The notes under the pieces were generated by a model. It was not told the origin of the DNA. It saw nothing but the letters and a program-made list of their open reading frames with translations, and did not search any database. From Isoetes taiwanensis (Eukaryota > Streptophyta > Lycopodiopsida > Isoetales > Isoetaceae), in contig JAJEKV010000003.1 of NCBI GenBank assembly GCA_021234155.1, positions 15,980,386-16,044,385 of the forward strand: 64,000 nucleotides of DNA, written 5' to 3'. Position 1 is the first letter of the stretch; every line of letters starts with the position of its first letter. Of the stretch, positions 1 to 11,172 are shown piece after piece. The translations under genes and the position numbers were made by a program.

Positions 1-974
1 TGTCTCCGGTGCTTCAGTTGTCTTCTTGCGAGTGTTATTCTCAGGTTGTGGTTCTTCTTTGACATTGCGTTATTGGCTTGATACGGATGCTTGGGTCCAT
101 CTAGACCACTTGGGACACTTAGTTTTTTGTTGGGATACAGTGTTTGCATCTTTTTTGTTCTTTATGTTTTGTTAATTCATTTTGTCCTTGGGATTGTTCC
201 TTAGCCTCCATTCTAGTGTTCTATTCGCTTCCTTCTTTCATGCGGTTGTGTGTTAAGTTTGTTGTGCTTCATCATTCCATGCCATATCATCTCCTTTACA
301 GTTGTTGTCCCCTCTATATTAGTCGGTCGGACGGGTTCCAATGTTTTGTTTATTGCATTCGTCTTCTCTGCTTCTTCTCTCCTGGTTGCTTTTTCCCTCC
401 GATTCGTCGCTAGCTATGTTTGTCCATTCTCCTTTTAGTCCATTAGTCTCCTTGGGTCTATTTGTTTCTTTCATACTTTCTAGTTGTGCTAGATTGCCTA
501 TTCGCCCTCTCAATTTTATTTTTGCTTAGTTCCATGCTATAGCTATTCTATTCATTCATTTTGCTCAGTGGTTCTGTTTTTGCTTTATTTCTCCTTCGGT
601 CTTAATTATTCCATTGGTCAATTGTCATGCTCGTTCCTTTAGTCTGGGGTTCTTCGTTTCTTGCATTTAGTTCCTCTATTTCATTAGTTCTGTTTTACTC
701 CACCCTTCTCTCTGATAGATTCTATATGCTGTTCTTTCTTCGTCCTATTTGTTGTATTCTTGTCTTCTCCCTTTCTACCTTCAGTGGTGACTCGGTTCTC
801 GTGCCTAGTTATTTTGTGGGCATTCTAATATCTTCTAGCCCCTTTTTGTATGTAGTTGTCTTGCTTTCTCCCCTTCTTTTTTCAGTTCTTACTTTGAATA
901 CCGAATTGTTCTATGAACTTTTCATATTTAGCTAGTTTGTAGTTAGTTTTTTAGCAATCTAGTTATTTCGTTAG

Positions 975-1740
975 TTTCATGTGCATTATTGTTCCATCTT
1001 TTCTTTTTGCATTTCGGTTGCTTTCTTTTATCCTATTGGTGCTTTGATGTTTTTTCTCCACCTTTAGCACTTTTATGCTTTTTATCCATTGATGTCTTGT
1101 TTGTTTTCTTAGTGTCTTTAGTGTTTTGTTGTTCATCTTACTGCGTTGCTGATTATCCCTTTGTTTTACATTTCTTCGATATCTCGTTCCTCCATTCTTT
1201 CTTTTTCCTCGATATAGTTTAGTCTTTTTGCTCATTCTGTTTGTCTTGAATGGTGTCAGCCTTCTTTTATGTTATTGGTCCATTTGCTTTCTGTTATTTC
1301 ATTAGTTGTTCCATCTTTTCTTTTTGCATTTCGGTTGCTTTCTTTTATCCTATTGGTGCTTTGATGTTTTTTCTCCACCTTTAGCACTTTTATGCTTTTT
1401 ATCCATTTCATTCTGTTATTTCATTAGTTTCATGTGCATTATTGTTCCATCTTTTCTTTTTGCATTTCGGTTGCTTTCTTTTATCCTATTGGTGCTTTGA
1501 TCTTTTTTCTCCACCTTTAGCACTTTTATGCTTTTTATCCATTGATGTCTTGTTTGTTTTCTTAGTGTCTTTAGTGTTTTGTTGTTCATCTTACTGCGTT
1601 GCTGATTATCCCTTTGTTTTACATTTCTTCGATATCTCGTTCCTCCATTCTTCCTTCTCGATATAGTTTAGTCTTTTTGCTCATTCTGTTTGTTTTGAAT
1701 GGTGTCAGCGTTCTTTTATCTTATTGTTCCATTTGCTTCC
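975..1740. repeat. Direct duplication of about 310 bp with a shorter third copy between
   Basis: The segment beginning near 975 (TTTCATGTGCATTATTG) reappears near 1428 and runs in parallel for about 310 bp with few changes. A shorter third copy of about 120 bp starts near 1306. The arrangement suggests unequal exchange or slippage inside the T-rich block. Confidence 0.8.
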
Positions 1741-2152
1741 TCCTTCATGATGCTTTGTTTTAAGCTTGTTGTGCTTTTTTGTTCCAGGCCTTGTCAGCTC
1801 CTTTGTAGTTGTTTTCGTTTTCGTTTATGTTTGTTTCGTTGGACTATCTCCATTGTTTTGTTTACTGCATCTTCTTCTGTTTCCTTTGTTTCCTTTATCT
1901 GCTAGTTGTTTTTAGTTATGCTCGTTCGTTTAGCTCTATTTAGTCCATTTGTCTTCATGGTCTATTTGTTCTTCTCATAATTTTCCAGTTTGTCTACTTT
2001 GCCCGTACGCTCTTTCAGTTTTACTTGCTCTTTGTTTTGTTGCCTTATGAGGTCCATGCACTTTATATTTCATTCATTCATTTTGCTCCGGTGTTTCCAT
2101 ATTACTTTATTACTCCTCATGTTTTGAGTACTTCTTAGTATTGTTTATTTTG

Positions 2153-2600
2153 CATTTTGGATGATTTTTCCATTATTTCCATTGTCACGTCGTGTTCTTT
2201 TAGTCTTTTCGCATTTGGATTTCCACTCCACTTGTTCTGTTTGTTGTAGTCATCTCATGTTGCATTAGCCCCTTCATCAGTCTCTTTTAATCATTGTGCC
2301 CGATTGCCATTTAGTATTTTAGCCTCGTCCATCTCATTTTGCTCCTTTAGTCCCACCTTCTCCATCTGCTTTTGCTTTTTGGATGATTTTCCATTATTTC
2401 CATTGTCACGTCGTGTTCTTTTAGTCGTTTCGCATTTGGATTTTCCACTCCACTTGTTCTATTTGTTGCAGTTATCTCATGTTGCATTAGCCCCTTCATT
2501 AGTCTCTTTTAATCATTGTGCCCGATTGCCATTTAGTATTCTAGCCTCGTCCATCTCAATTTGCTCCTTTAGTCCCACCTTCCCCATCTGCACTTTTCTT
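2153..2600. repeat. Tandem duplication, unit about 223 bp
   Basis: Two adjacent units begin at about 2153 and 2376 with TTTTTGGATGATTTT. Both contain the words CACGTCGTGTTC, CACTCCACTTGTTCT and TGTGCCCGATTGCC in the same order, with only scattered substitutions. Confidence 0.8.
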
Positions 2601-3221
2601 GGTGTTCCTATATTTCAAGCAGATTCACTATTCCATTGATTCCATTTTAGTTTTTCCCCTTTTTATCCTCTTAGTCTTGTTTATCCTACGTTCTTTAGTA
2701 ATCTTCTTTGATCAGTTGATCGTCTCCTTTGCTCTCTCAAGCTTCATGGTGCCTATTCCATTATCTCACTTTACTCGTTTGTTCTGTTAACCTCAATTTA
2801 TTTTTGTATTACTGCTTACAATCCATACATTCCAAATATTCCTTCGGTTCTTTGGCCACGTTTTCCCATTTGCACCATGGGTTCCGTAATTTCTTGAGCT
2901 GTAGAGTCTTAGTTATTCTTTGTTGTCTCTTATTTTGATTTGCCATCTATTTCGTTATACTGATGTTTGTCGGTGGCCCATTTTTGCACTGGTTGCCCTA
3001 GTCGTTCTAGTTTGCCTCATTTCTATCTAGCACTACCTCCTCTTACTTCCTTTCCATACTCCATCAGGTCTTTTGTCCCGTTTGCCCACTGTGTCATTAT
3101 GGATCTTTTTATGCCATTGATCCCATAGTCACATCGTTTGTTTGCTCTTTGGGTTCATTGCTCTCTTCTAGTACTGTCCTTTGTTTTCAAGTTGTTGATT
3201 TGGAGTAGCTTCCTCTTCTAT

Positions 3222-3260
3222 CGGCCAATATATGTTTTGTCCACGACCTTGCCATAGAAT
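3222..3260. repeat. 39-bp segment repeated at 4269-4307
   Basis: A stretch beginning CGGCCAATATATGTTTTGTC and ending in the left arm of the hairpin is repeated at 4269-4307. The second copy stops exactly at the end of the outer left arm and lacks the rest of the hairpin. Confidence 0.8.
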
Positions 3261-3313
3261 GCCACGGTTCTATTGCGAAGCATTCGCAATAGAACCGCCA
3301 TTCTTTGGCAAGG
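3247..3313. repeat. Long near-perfect hairpin
   Basis: Inner arms 3265-3279 and 3283-3297 (CGGTTCTATTGCGAA and its complement) pair perfectly over 15 bp around a 3-nt loop GCA. After a 3-nt versus 1-nt bulge the stem resumes with 3247-3261 against 3299-3313 (CCTTGCCATAGAATG), with a single mismatch. It could be a very small foldback element or a small-RNA precursor. Neither is shown. Confidence 0.85.
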
Positions 3314-3520
3314 GACGTTGCTATTTTGGGATCGCATCCCCTATATATGCTCTTCATTTTCAGTTCTTCTCTCATCGGCGTTCTCTTGAGCTACTTTCTT
3401 TACTCTATTCTATTCCTCCTAGCTTCCCTCATCCCTCCCACCCTGATTTGGGGGGATTGAGACTTCTTTTCTTATTATCATTTCTTCCTTTTTGTGGGAT
3501 TCTGTAATAGTCTCATTTTC

Positions 3521-3790
3521 TCGGCGTGGCACTGTAGCCTTCGAGATATGATATATTATTCTTTTTCTCTCCGCGTGGCACTGTAGCCTCCGAGGCATAC
3601 TTATTATTTTGTTCTTTCTTGGCGTGGCACTGTAGCCTCCAAGGTTTTCTTCTTTTTCATTTTCTCTCGGCGTGGCAATGTAGCCTCCGAGGCAGCACTA
3701 ACCAGATGTTTTTTCTGCGATGGTCATTCCGTGGACAGTTCCTGGTTGGTCGGCTGTTGTTTCTTCCTCGGCATGGCCTTGGAGCCTCCG
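3521..3790. repeat. Five copies of an interrupted palindromic motif
   Basis: The motif GGCGTGGCACTGTAGCCTCC, often preceded by CTC and followed by GAGG, occurs near 3521, 3571, 3621 and 3667, and as a diverged fifth copy near 3765. Spacing is about 50 bp for the first four. The ends (CTCGG and CCGAG) are inverted repeats, so each unit can fold. The spacers are unrelated T-rich sequence. Function unknown. Confidence 0.75.
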
Positions 3791-4394
3791 AGTGCTATTA
3801 TATTCTTTTTCTAAACTGAAGTTTGGAACATGCCCTGATTTAAAGCTCCTAACTTTCTAACGGGTCATTCTCGTTTTCAGACTTTCTAGTGCAGGTCCTT
3901 TTTTGCAGTTCTCTCGGTTGTCAGCGCCATCATGTTTGCAACGGTTCACTTCTTGGCCGACGTATGCTGGTGGCATTCAATGGGAGCATTGGCGACCATT
4001 TTTCATTAGGGGTTTCCTCAAAAGCCCGAAAATGTAGCAGGGTTTCTCATCTCGATGAGGAGCGGTAGTCGGTTTTATCACATTTGCATATACCTATAGC
4101 GGAACAATCGTCTTTATCTAGCACTCTTCAGTTTTATCATGCTCTCGATAAATTGTCTAGTTTTGGAGCATGTTCATTTTTTCAAGTATTTCATATTTTC
4201 TATCCCCTAGTAGGGGGGTCAGTATGTACTCAAAGATTTTACAAAAGCTCAATGAGAACACCACTTCACGGCCAATATATGTTTTGTCCACGACCTTGCC
4301 ATAGAATTTATATATATGGAGTTTGAACTTGTAATAGTGCTGAATGGATGTTTCTTCATTTCTCCATGTTAGGTGGAAGATTTTCCCATTTTCT
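3791..4394. other. Unassigned sequence
   Basis: Apart from the repeated 39-bp segment at 4269-4307, I see no gene, RNA or mobile-element signature here. Confidence 0.5.
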
Positions 4395-4903
4395 TTCTGC
4401 TTTAGTTAGGGCCCGAAGGGCCCAAAAATTTTTTTAATATACCAATCAACACACAACTACCATTAACATTATTAACATAAACCATTGTATTTAACACATT
4501 TAAATTAAAACCCCCCTTAAACCGCCTTTGGTTTGGGTGCATATTCACACAGGGGGTTACGTAGGGCAGCGAGAGCCCCAAAAATATATCTATAATACAT
4601 GTACAAAATTAACACCATTAAGTACATTCTCTCAAATCTTATAGTATTTTGGAAACCTTAATATACAGTATACAAAAATTTGTACATGCATACCCCACAA
4701 ACGAGGATCGCTATGTACGGTCCAGATCTTGGAATAAAGGGCAAATATGCCCATCCAACAGCTCTCGTTGCCCGGAGTAACCCCCCGTGTGAATATGCAC
4801 CCAAACCGAAGGGGGTTTAAGGGGGATTTTAATTTAAATGTGTTAAATGCAATGGTTTATGTTAATAATGTTAATGGTAGTTGTGTGTTGATAGTATTTA
4901 TTA
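4395..4903. mobile_element. Inner part of the long-TIR family, copy D
   Basis: Inverted arms 4443-4595 and 4763-4897 surround a central segment of about 165 bp. Arm words include TTTGGTTTGGGTGCATATTC on the left and their complements on the right. A GGGCCCGAAGGGCCC hairpin lies just outside the left arm. The same arms and centre occur in copies A, B and C, but D lacks their outer parts. No transposase is present. Confidence 0.8.
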
Positions 4904-4907
4904 GAGC

Positions 4908-5172
4908 GAGGGATGAGGTTGAGGTATAGGTCGCAGACATGGGAGCACAAAGTCAAGAGGAAGGTTAAGAACCCATGAATATATAAGCTCTAAGACAAGA
5001 AGTATGATGAAAATGATGGACACGACTAAGTCAGACTCATGTCATATGAAATGCCCGATCAGATTTTGACCAAATATAGGCAAAATTAAACAAATTGTAT
5101 AAGCAACAGTGACAGAGGGATGAGTTGAAGTTAGAGGTTGCAAACAGATTAGCACAAAGTCAAGAGGAAGGT
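4908..5172. repeat. Dispersed direct repeat pair, about 60 bp
   Basis: Two diverged copies begin with GAGGGATGAG (4908 and about 5113) and end with CACAAAGTCAAGAGGAAGGT. They are about 205 bp apart, and the sequence between them is unassigned. Confidence 0.6.
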
Positions 5173-5406
5173 CAAAGAAATGAGGTTGACATCAAATAGA
5201 AGTCCTTAGCAAAGAGGGTCAGAAGGTCTGCGAAATGGTCTAGAACAAGAATAGGAGAGCAAAGGTGAATATTAAGATAGCTAAGGGCTGCTTCAGGCTA
5301 GCATCGTAGACATGATTGGTGATGAAACAAATTGAAGACGTCAAAAACAGATTAAGCTTGGACAAGAAGGCTGAACAACATGGCACGAAACGTAAAATAG
5401 TGCATC
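5173..5406. other. Unassigned sequence
   Basis: No gene or element signature is seen between the direct repeats and the start of TIR copy A. Confidence 0.4.
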
Positions 5407-7056
5407 AATATGTAGCATAATAACAGGGGGTTTTCTTTGTGTTTTTGTACGCTTTTCACTAAGGTTTTCCTATGATTTCGTGATGTATTCAAATGGATGT
5501 ACTAATACGTACATCTAGAGTGCACCATTTCTGAGCCATTGATTTTATCCTCTTTTTTTCCAATGGTCAACAACCAATGGCTCACAACAAAAGCCCTTTT
5601 TTCATGCGTGTGGTGCATAATGGTCAATAACCAATGGCTCACAACAAAAGCCCTTTTTTGTGCGTGTGGTGCATAATGGTCAACAACCAATGGCTCACAA
5701 CAAAAGCCCTCTTTTTGTGTGTGTGGTGCATAATGGGCACATGACGGGCTTGAAGGGCGCATGTAGTGCAGTTTCCCCGCCGGCAACACATTTCTTATCA
5801 TAACTTTTGATCCAGAGCTCTGTTTGAGATGATTTTTATTGCATTGGAAAGCTCTCTCCGAGATCTTTTTGATAGTGTATGATATGGATATGTTTGGTTA
5901 AGTTATCTATGATAAAACAGCAATTTTCCGGCCGGGTTTGGTAGGCTTTCACATCCTACCAGCTGATTAATACAGGATTGCGCTATTGGATATTGTTTTA
6001 TGGCTCATTCCGAATGAAGCTTGCAAAAAATTACCATGCATTTTTAGATTTTGAGGCTTCTAGATCCTTGTGCCAACAAGCAGAAAAGTTTCCCACTTTG
6101 GTTTCTCACCACAAGAATCCATGGAGGCCAAAGGCTGCTGTTAAATTCCAGTTGAAAAATGTTTGTGTATGGGTGTTGCAAACTTTATGACTTTCAAAAT
6201 AATGGGATCAATCTGCTCTATCTTTATGGTAACTTTTACTTATGTTCTATTTGTTTTATTGTGATAAAATTCAAAAGCTACAGGTGATGAAAGCCTCAAA
6301 TGAATTCTAGTTTTTTTTTCTGGTTTGAATTCTAAAATTTTTGTCACACCCAGGAGGGGGGGAGGGTGTGACGTCTCTAAGGCCCCGAAGGGGCCAAAAA
6401 ATTTTTTTTTGCAACACAAACCATTAACATCCAACATATAAAAATTAAATCCCCCAACACATAACAAGCAACACATAACAACCATTGACATTAACAACCA
6501 ACACATAACTACCATTGACATTAATTAACACAACCATTGGGTCCAACACATTTAAATTAAAATCATTTAAATTAAAATCCCCCTTAAACCCCCTTTGGTT
6601 TGGGTGCATATTCACACAGGGGGTGACGTAGGGCAGCGAGAGCCCTCATAATTGTATTTTGCACGTACGAAATCAACACCATATAGTATTCTGCTTGAAA
6701 TCTTATAGTATTTTGCAAATCTTGTTATACAGTATAGCAAATTTTGTACTTGCATACCCCACAAACGAGGAACTTTACGTACGGTGTAGATTAAGGAATA
6801 AGGGGTGAATATGCCTATTCAACAGCTCTCGTTGCCCGGAGTCACCCCCCGTGTGAATATGCACCCAAACCAAAGGGGGTTTAAGGGGGATTTTAATTTA
6901 AATGTGTTGGACCCAATGGTTGTGTTAATTAATGTCAATGGTAGTTATGTGTTGGTTGTTAATGTCAATGGTTGTTATGTGTTGGTTGTTATGTGTTGCT
7001 TGTTATGTGTTGGGGGATTTAATTTTTATATGTTGGATGTTAATGGTTTGTGTTGG
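5407..7056. mobile_element. Long-TIR element, copy A (right arm truncated)
   Basis: It starts with AATATGTAGCATAATAACAG, the terminus shared by copies B and C. In order it holds the outer left arm (including a 63-bp minisatellite), a GGCCCCGAAGGGGCC hairpin near 6381, the inner left arm 6411-6642, a centre, and the inner right arm 6822-7056. The outer right arm seen in copy C (39780-40758) is missing. The inner arms carry repeated CAACACATAAC words. I see no transposase, so it is non-autonomous. Long arms recall Mutator-like or foldback elements, but no reliable target duplication was found, so the superfamily is open. Confidence 0.8.
5562..5745. repeat. 63-bp minisatellite, three units
   Basis: Three consecutive units contain CAACCAATGGCTCACAAC followed by AAAAGCCCT, a T run and TGTGGTGCATAATGG. 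The same array appears on the opposite strand at about 40430-40605, in the right arm of copy C. It is therefore an original part of the element arm. Confidence 0.9.
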
Positions 7057-7085
7057 GGGAGGTCGATGAATAGAAGAACACATAT

Positions 7086-7112
7086 AACTAGTTATGGTGC
7101 CCGGCGTTGCCG
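7086..7112 (-). mobile_element. Helitron-like 3' terminus
   Basis: Read on the minus strand, the perfect hairpin GCCCGGC-AAC-GCCGGGC is followed 7 nt later by CTAG and then T. Helitron 3' ends typically have a GC-rich hairpin shortly before a CTRR end. A matching 3' end lies on the plus strand near 42303-42337. The 5' TC end of this copy was not located, so its length is unknown. It would extend to higher coordinates and could include the hydrolase exons. Confidence 0.55.
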
Positions 7113-8527
7113 GGCTTTAGTATCGATTTGAAGGGGAGGGGTGGTTGTTTGGTTGTTGGCTAGGAAATGTTGCAATTATTTCGATGGTTGGAGATCGATC
7201 TACAACCGGTGTGAGATGATTAGTGGTGAGATGAATTTAATTTTGCTAGATTGGATAAAATTTTGATATAGGAATCTCCAACTTAATGTGACGTTGAGCC
7301 CTACAGGATGTAGAAGAAGCAAATGAAATAGAAGTATAAACTGACACCCTTGAATGCAACAATCAGTACACTCTTTAGCGGTCAATGGATTTTTATAAAC
7401 ATGTACTTATTCTCAATATGGCTACAACTGTTTCCATGTTGCAAGGCACATTATGTGGTGTTAAAATGTGATTGTCTAAGATAACAAAGGCCGTGAAGAA
7501 GTTTGTATGATCTGAATTATGCAAGGACATGGTCTAGCAGTGAAGACCGAAATGATGAATCATGGCTTTAGTAGTGATTTGGATGGGGGATAAATACGTG
7601 AAGCGCCTTTTAATGTCTAGCTACAATGTATTATGTCGGGAATGGCATGTAGTTACCAGTGGAAGTGTTCATTTAGTTGCTTTGTTGCTAGAGAGACATA
7701 CCTATAAATGCAGGTATTATATTGAAGTGTGTCTTTCATTGTGTTGTTGCTAGAGAGACATGAGTATGCATCTGAACTATTGTGGAAGAACGTGTTATTG
7801 TTTCAAACCTTAAAAAGTTATAGTTGAATTGAACCGATTCGGAGGGAGGGATGCATTTCAACTTTGAATCATTGTGCATGTTTAATATGGTCTTCATGGC
7901 ATATTGTTACAGAAGAAGTTTGTTTCGTTGCATTGTTGCTAGGGAGAGAGGACTACAAATCTAAACTATTAAGAGCGAGAGAGATAAAGTGCTATGAATG
8001 TTTAAAATCTTAAAATGTTAAAATTGAATTGAACTTATGGAGGAGGGAAAGATGCATTTCGACTTTGAAACATTGCCAATATTTTAATATAATGTATATG
8101 CATTCGTAGTTATTATTGTATGACATGCAAGAAAGTAACTGAAGGAGACGTCTAGTAATATGGGAATTAAGGACACGATACATGGGCTAATGGTCTATAT
8201 GATTTCTATTTCATTGTCCTAACTATCACTTTTCTATTAGTTTTGGCTACAGAAATGGGACTACAACTCCACAGGCGTTGCTCATTCATGGTCAGCATCT
8301 TCACGTCTACTGCAGCACCTCTAAAACCTTTCATGTTTTGGTGTACAGTTACAGTATGTTGCAAGTACAATTTTCATATTTTTGTTGTCTTCGCTCATAA
8401 GTGTTGTTGCTATCTGTCTGATAATAAGGTTTGCATCTTAATTCAGATAAAATATGATTTGGTGCATTTAATAGTGGTAATACTTGCATGCATTAGGTTG
8501 TCTTATGTAACGACCAAATTATCTTAC
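7113..8527. other. Unassigned sequence between Helitron-like end and hydrolase exons
   Basis: AT-rich DNA with a recurring word TTGTTGCTAGAGAGA (near 7683, 7743 and 7932, the last diverged). I looked for the missing 3' exons of the hydrolase here and found none. Confidence 0.4.
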
Positions 8528-9453
8528 CAATGTGGTGTTCCAAGGGTGATCAAAAGTGCAATGTCTGAATATCCAAACTCAGACATGTACACCCGAGCAA
8601 GCCATCCTCCAGCTGAATGGCCAACCAATGAGATCTGCTTATCTGCAGCAAGTGTCAACCCAAGATAATGTAAATTAGGATCCAATATTCTGAATAAAGT
8701 GCTGGGGAAAATGCATTGGAAGCATAGAAGACACATAGCATACAAAAACAGAATAGCAAGAACTATGGTAAAATATTAACCTCATAACATCAATCAAAGT
8801 TCAATGTCACTGCTGTGTTGAACAGCACAGACCTATCGGCAGCATATGTTCTTAAGAAAGTTCATTTCAATCATCACCTCAAACAGCATATTAGAATCTG
8901 ATAATGAAAAGGAATGAAGTACTTTTTGATATACAGCCCCTAAGTTCAAGTGTGTCAATTGCTAGAACTTCTTCAAGCAATAATTTCTACAGCAGAGATT
9001 TACTGCAAAAAAATGGCTTTACAAATAGTTCAGCACATACCAGGAGCGGAAGCTTTAGCTTCGAAAATAGCATTCTCCATTCGCTTAAAATACCTAGCAA
9101 CCAACAGAACTTTATAAATGCAGCTGACCATATCAATGGTGTCTTCAAAGTATATATCTGCCTCGCCATCAATGACAATTTGAAGAGCATAGCCATTCAA
9201 TTCTGATGCATATGAGAAAGAGACCTACAACTTGATATAAGATTTTAGCTCAGTTTTTCCTGTGTAATCTTTCTTTTGTAGAGTTTCTCCAATGCATTAC
9301 ATACCTATTTTTATTGACCTAGAAATCAATATAGAAGAACTACAAAGTACCAGTCAAGTACAGGCCTTGGACGCAGTGTTCCCTTCCAATAATTTGAATC
9401 TAATATGCCAGCAATATTTCGTAGCTAGTCAGTGCGCCTTATCTCCGAAACAA
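8528..9453 (-). pseudogene. PGAP1-like alpha/beta hydrolase gene fragment, three exons
   Basis: Three exons with GT-AG borders and agreeing phases read in one frame. Exon 9351-9453 encodes LRNIAGILDSNYWKGTLRP then RPVLDW. Exon 9041-9093 encodes YFKRMENAIFEAKASAP. Exon 8528-8642 encodes DKQ then ISLVGHSAGGWLARVYMSEF and TLGTPH. GHSAGG is the nucleophile elbow of serine hydrolases. The set resembles plant PGAP1-like/DUF676-type hydrolases; substrate unknown. The codon at 9425-9427 is a stop where the family has Trp (RTDWLRN). The upstream half of the first exon lies 13.6 kb away at 23066-23114, because RT1 sits inside it. The first and last exons of the gene were not found, so this is a broken copy or a captured fragment. 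Confidence 0.8.
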
Positions 9454-9458
9454 AAGCC
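9454..9458. repeat. Target site duplication of RT1, left
   Basis: AAGCC directly precedes the 5' LTR and is repeated at 23066-23070, directly after the 3' LTR. A 5-bp duplication is the usual size for Ty3/gypsy integration. Confidence 0.95.
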
Positions 9459-11029
9459 TGTTGCCCCCAAAAGGGCAACATGCTAATTGTGGTCTATACA
9501 TTCACACTAGGTCAACTTATCTTAAAAGACTAGGTCAAAGTTTGGAAGAATCTTGGTATTCAACATTGATGTGGAGGTCAAAAGGAATTCATTCTTCAAG
9601 TTAACAAGTGCTCAAGGTTCAAGACTCACATGAGGTACTTTATTTGAGGTCAAAATGCTTAGTCAAAGAATATGCTCTAGAAGATCCTGGGTTATGAAGT
9701 TTGGAAGATATTGCTCGAAGTTTGGAAGTTCAAGTTTGGAAGATTCCCTTATATGGTTCCATCCTTGTCACTTTGCTTTTTGCCTAGCCATTTTTCCCTT
9801 CTTACATCCCTAACCTATTTTGTTATCATTATTTGCTAATTTTTCCATGATATCTCTCTTATATGTCCACTTTTACACCATTACCTTCCAAATTTGCTTC
9901 TTCTTTGCCATAAACATTTACCCCATACTTTGCTTAACCATAGACCTTGTTTTTATATCCATATCTTATTATTTTCCATTTCCACCATCTACATGGGCCC
10001 TTGTTGCCCCCTTGGCAAACATTTTTGCCTAGTACCTTATGGTCACACCCTTACTGGTTCCCTATTCTTTCAAATCATTTTCATGGCCCTAGAGCTTAAA
10101 ATTTGAATACAATTGCTTGATAGCATGGCCTAGGCTTGCAAAGACCTTAAGAAAATATGAGCCTTGAGTATTAAACCATGGAGGAACTTCGAAAAAACCC
10201 AAAATACAGGAATATTCCCAGCATATACAAAGGAAATACGTGAACCGTATCGCGGGAGTTTCACGAATTATACGGTTATGAACCCTAAATCCCAGGAATT
10301 GCTGAAATCATGCCGAAATTGATTCTACCGCCCCTCCTAACCCTCTTATTTCTCGATTCCCCGCCGCCCCTAAACTTAATGAACCACAAATCAAGCCCTA
10401 AGATGCCTAACCACTAAATTTGAAAATATATATGGGAAATTAGATCCGAGAAAATTTTTGAAGGCCCGTAAGCGCATAAATCTTACCGTGATCATTGCCG
10501 AGCATGACTAGAAGGATTTTGGAAGACTCTGAGTACTCCCCGATCAAGTCACAAGAGATTTGGTTGGAAAATTATCTATTGAAATTTTCTATTGACCTGA
10601 AGTTGATTTTGAAGTACTGAAGTATTATTACCCAACATTATTATGATTGATTTACATTCCTATCAATGAAATTCGATGCCTACTTTAAGAAATTATCTCT
10701 GTTATGATTCTTTGCAATTTTTCTCTGTTCAAAATTCTACAGAAAATTCCCAAGCACTTTTGATTTCTTTTGGCCCATTTGCCATCAATCCTTGAAGCAT
10801 CTGGGACCTATATGTCTTAAAAAATCCAATATGTAGCATAATAACAGGGGGTTACTTTTTGTTTTTTATACGCTTTTTCACATGGTTTTTCTATGATTTC
10901 GTTGTTGTATTCATTGAGGTGTACTAAATAGTATTTCTAGAGTGCACCCTTTATGGGCCGTTAATTTTCGTTGGCTGAAACAATCCGAGGGTTGTTGTCT
11001 TTCTCTGCATGTTTGTGCATGAACACTGC

Positions 11030-11172
11030 GCATGTGTATGCATGTGCATGTGCACGTGCATGTGCACGTGTGTGCATGTGCATGTGCATGTGCAAGTGCA
11101 CGTGTGTGCATGTGCATGTGCATGTGTATTCTGCTTGTGCATGTGCATGTGCATGTGCATGTGCATGTGTAC
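11030..11172. repeat. TGCATG/TGTGCA simple repeat
   Basis: An alternating purine-pyrimidine tract of TGCATG, TGCACG and TGTGCA words. It is open in several frames at once on both strands, giving His/Met/Cys-rich translations that should not be read as proteins. Confidence 0.9.

Larger units (their letters stand above)
1..3200. repeat. Pyrimidine-rich low-complexity block
   Basis: The plus strand is strongly T-rich and C-poor in purines, built from recurring short words such as TTTAGT, TTCATTTTGCTC, CCATTG and CTTTTAGTC. Many overlapping open frames occur only because stop codons are rare in such composition. Their translations are Phe/Leu/Ser/Cys-rich with no domain. Two clear internal duplications are listed separately. 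I see no gene. It may be a decayed satellite or an old tandem repeat, which is inference. Confidence 0.6.

Noticed and set aside
144-935. Overlapping open frames of 60 to 102 codons in the T-rich block
   Set aside because: Low stop-codon density from composition. No domains, and the same peptide repeats because the DNA is duplicated.
5562-5745. CRISPR-like array
   Set aside because: Units are directly adjacent with no unique spacers, and the context is a plant transposon.
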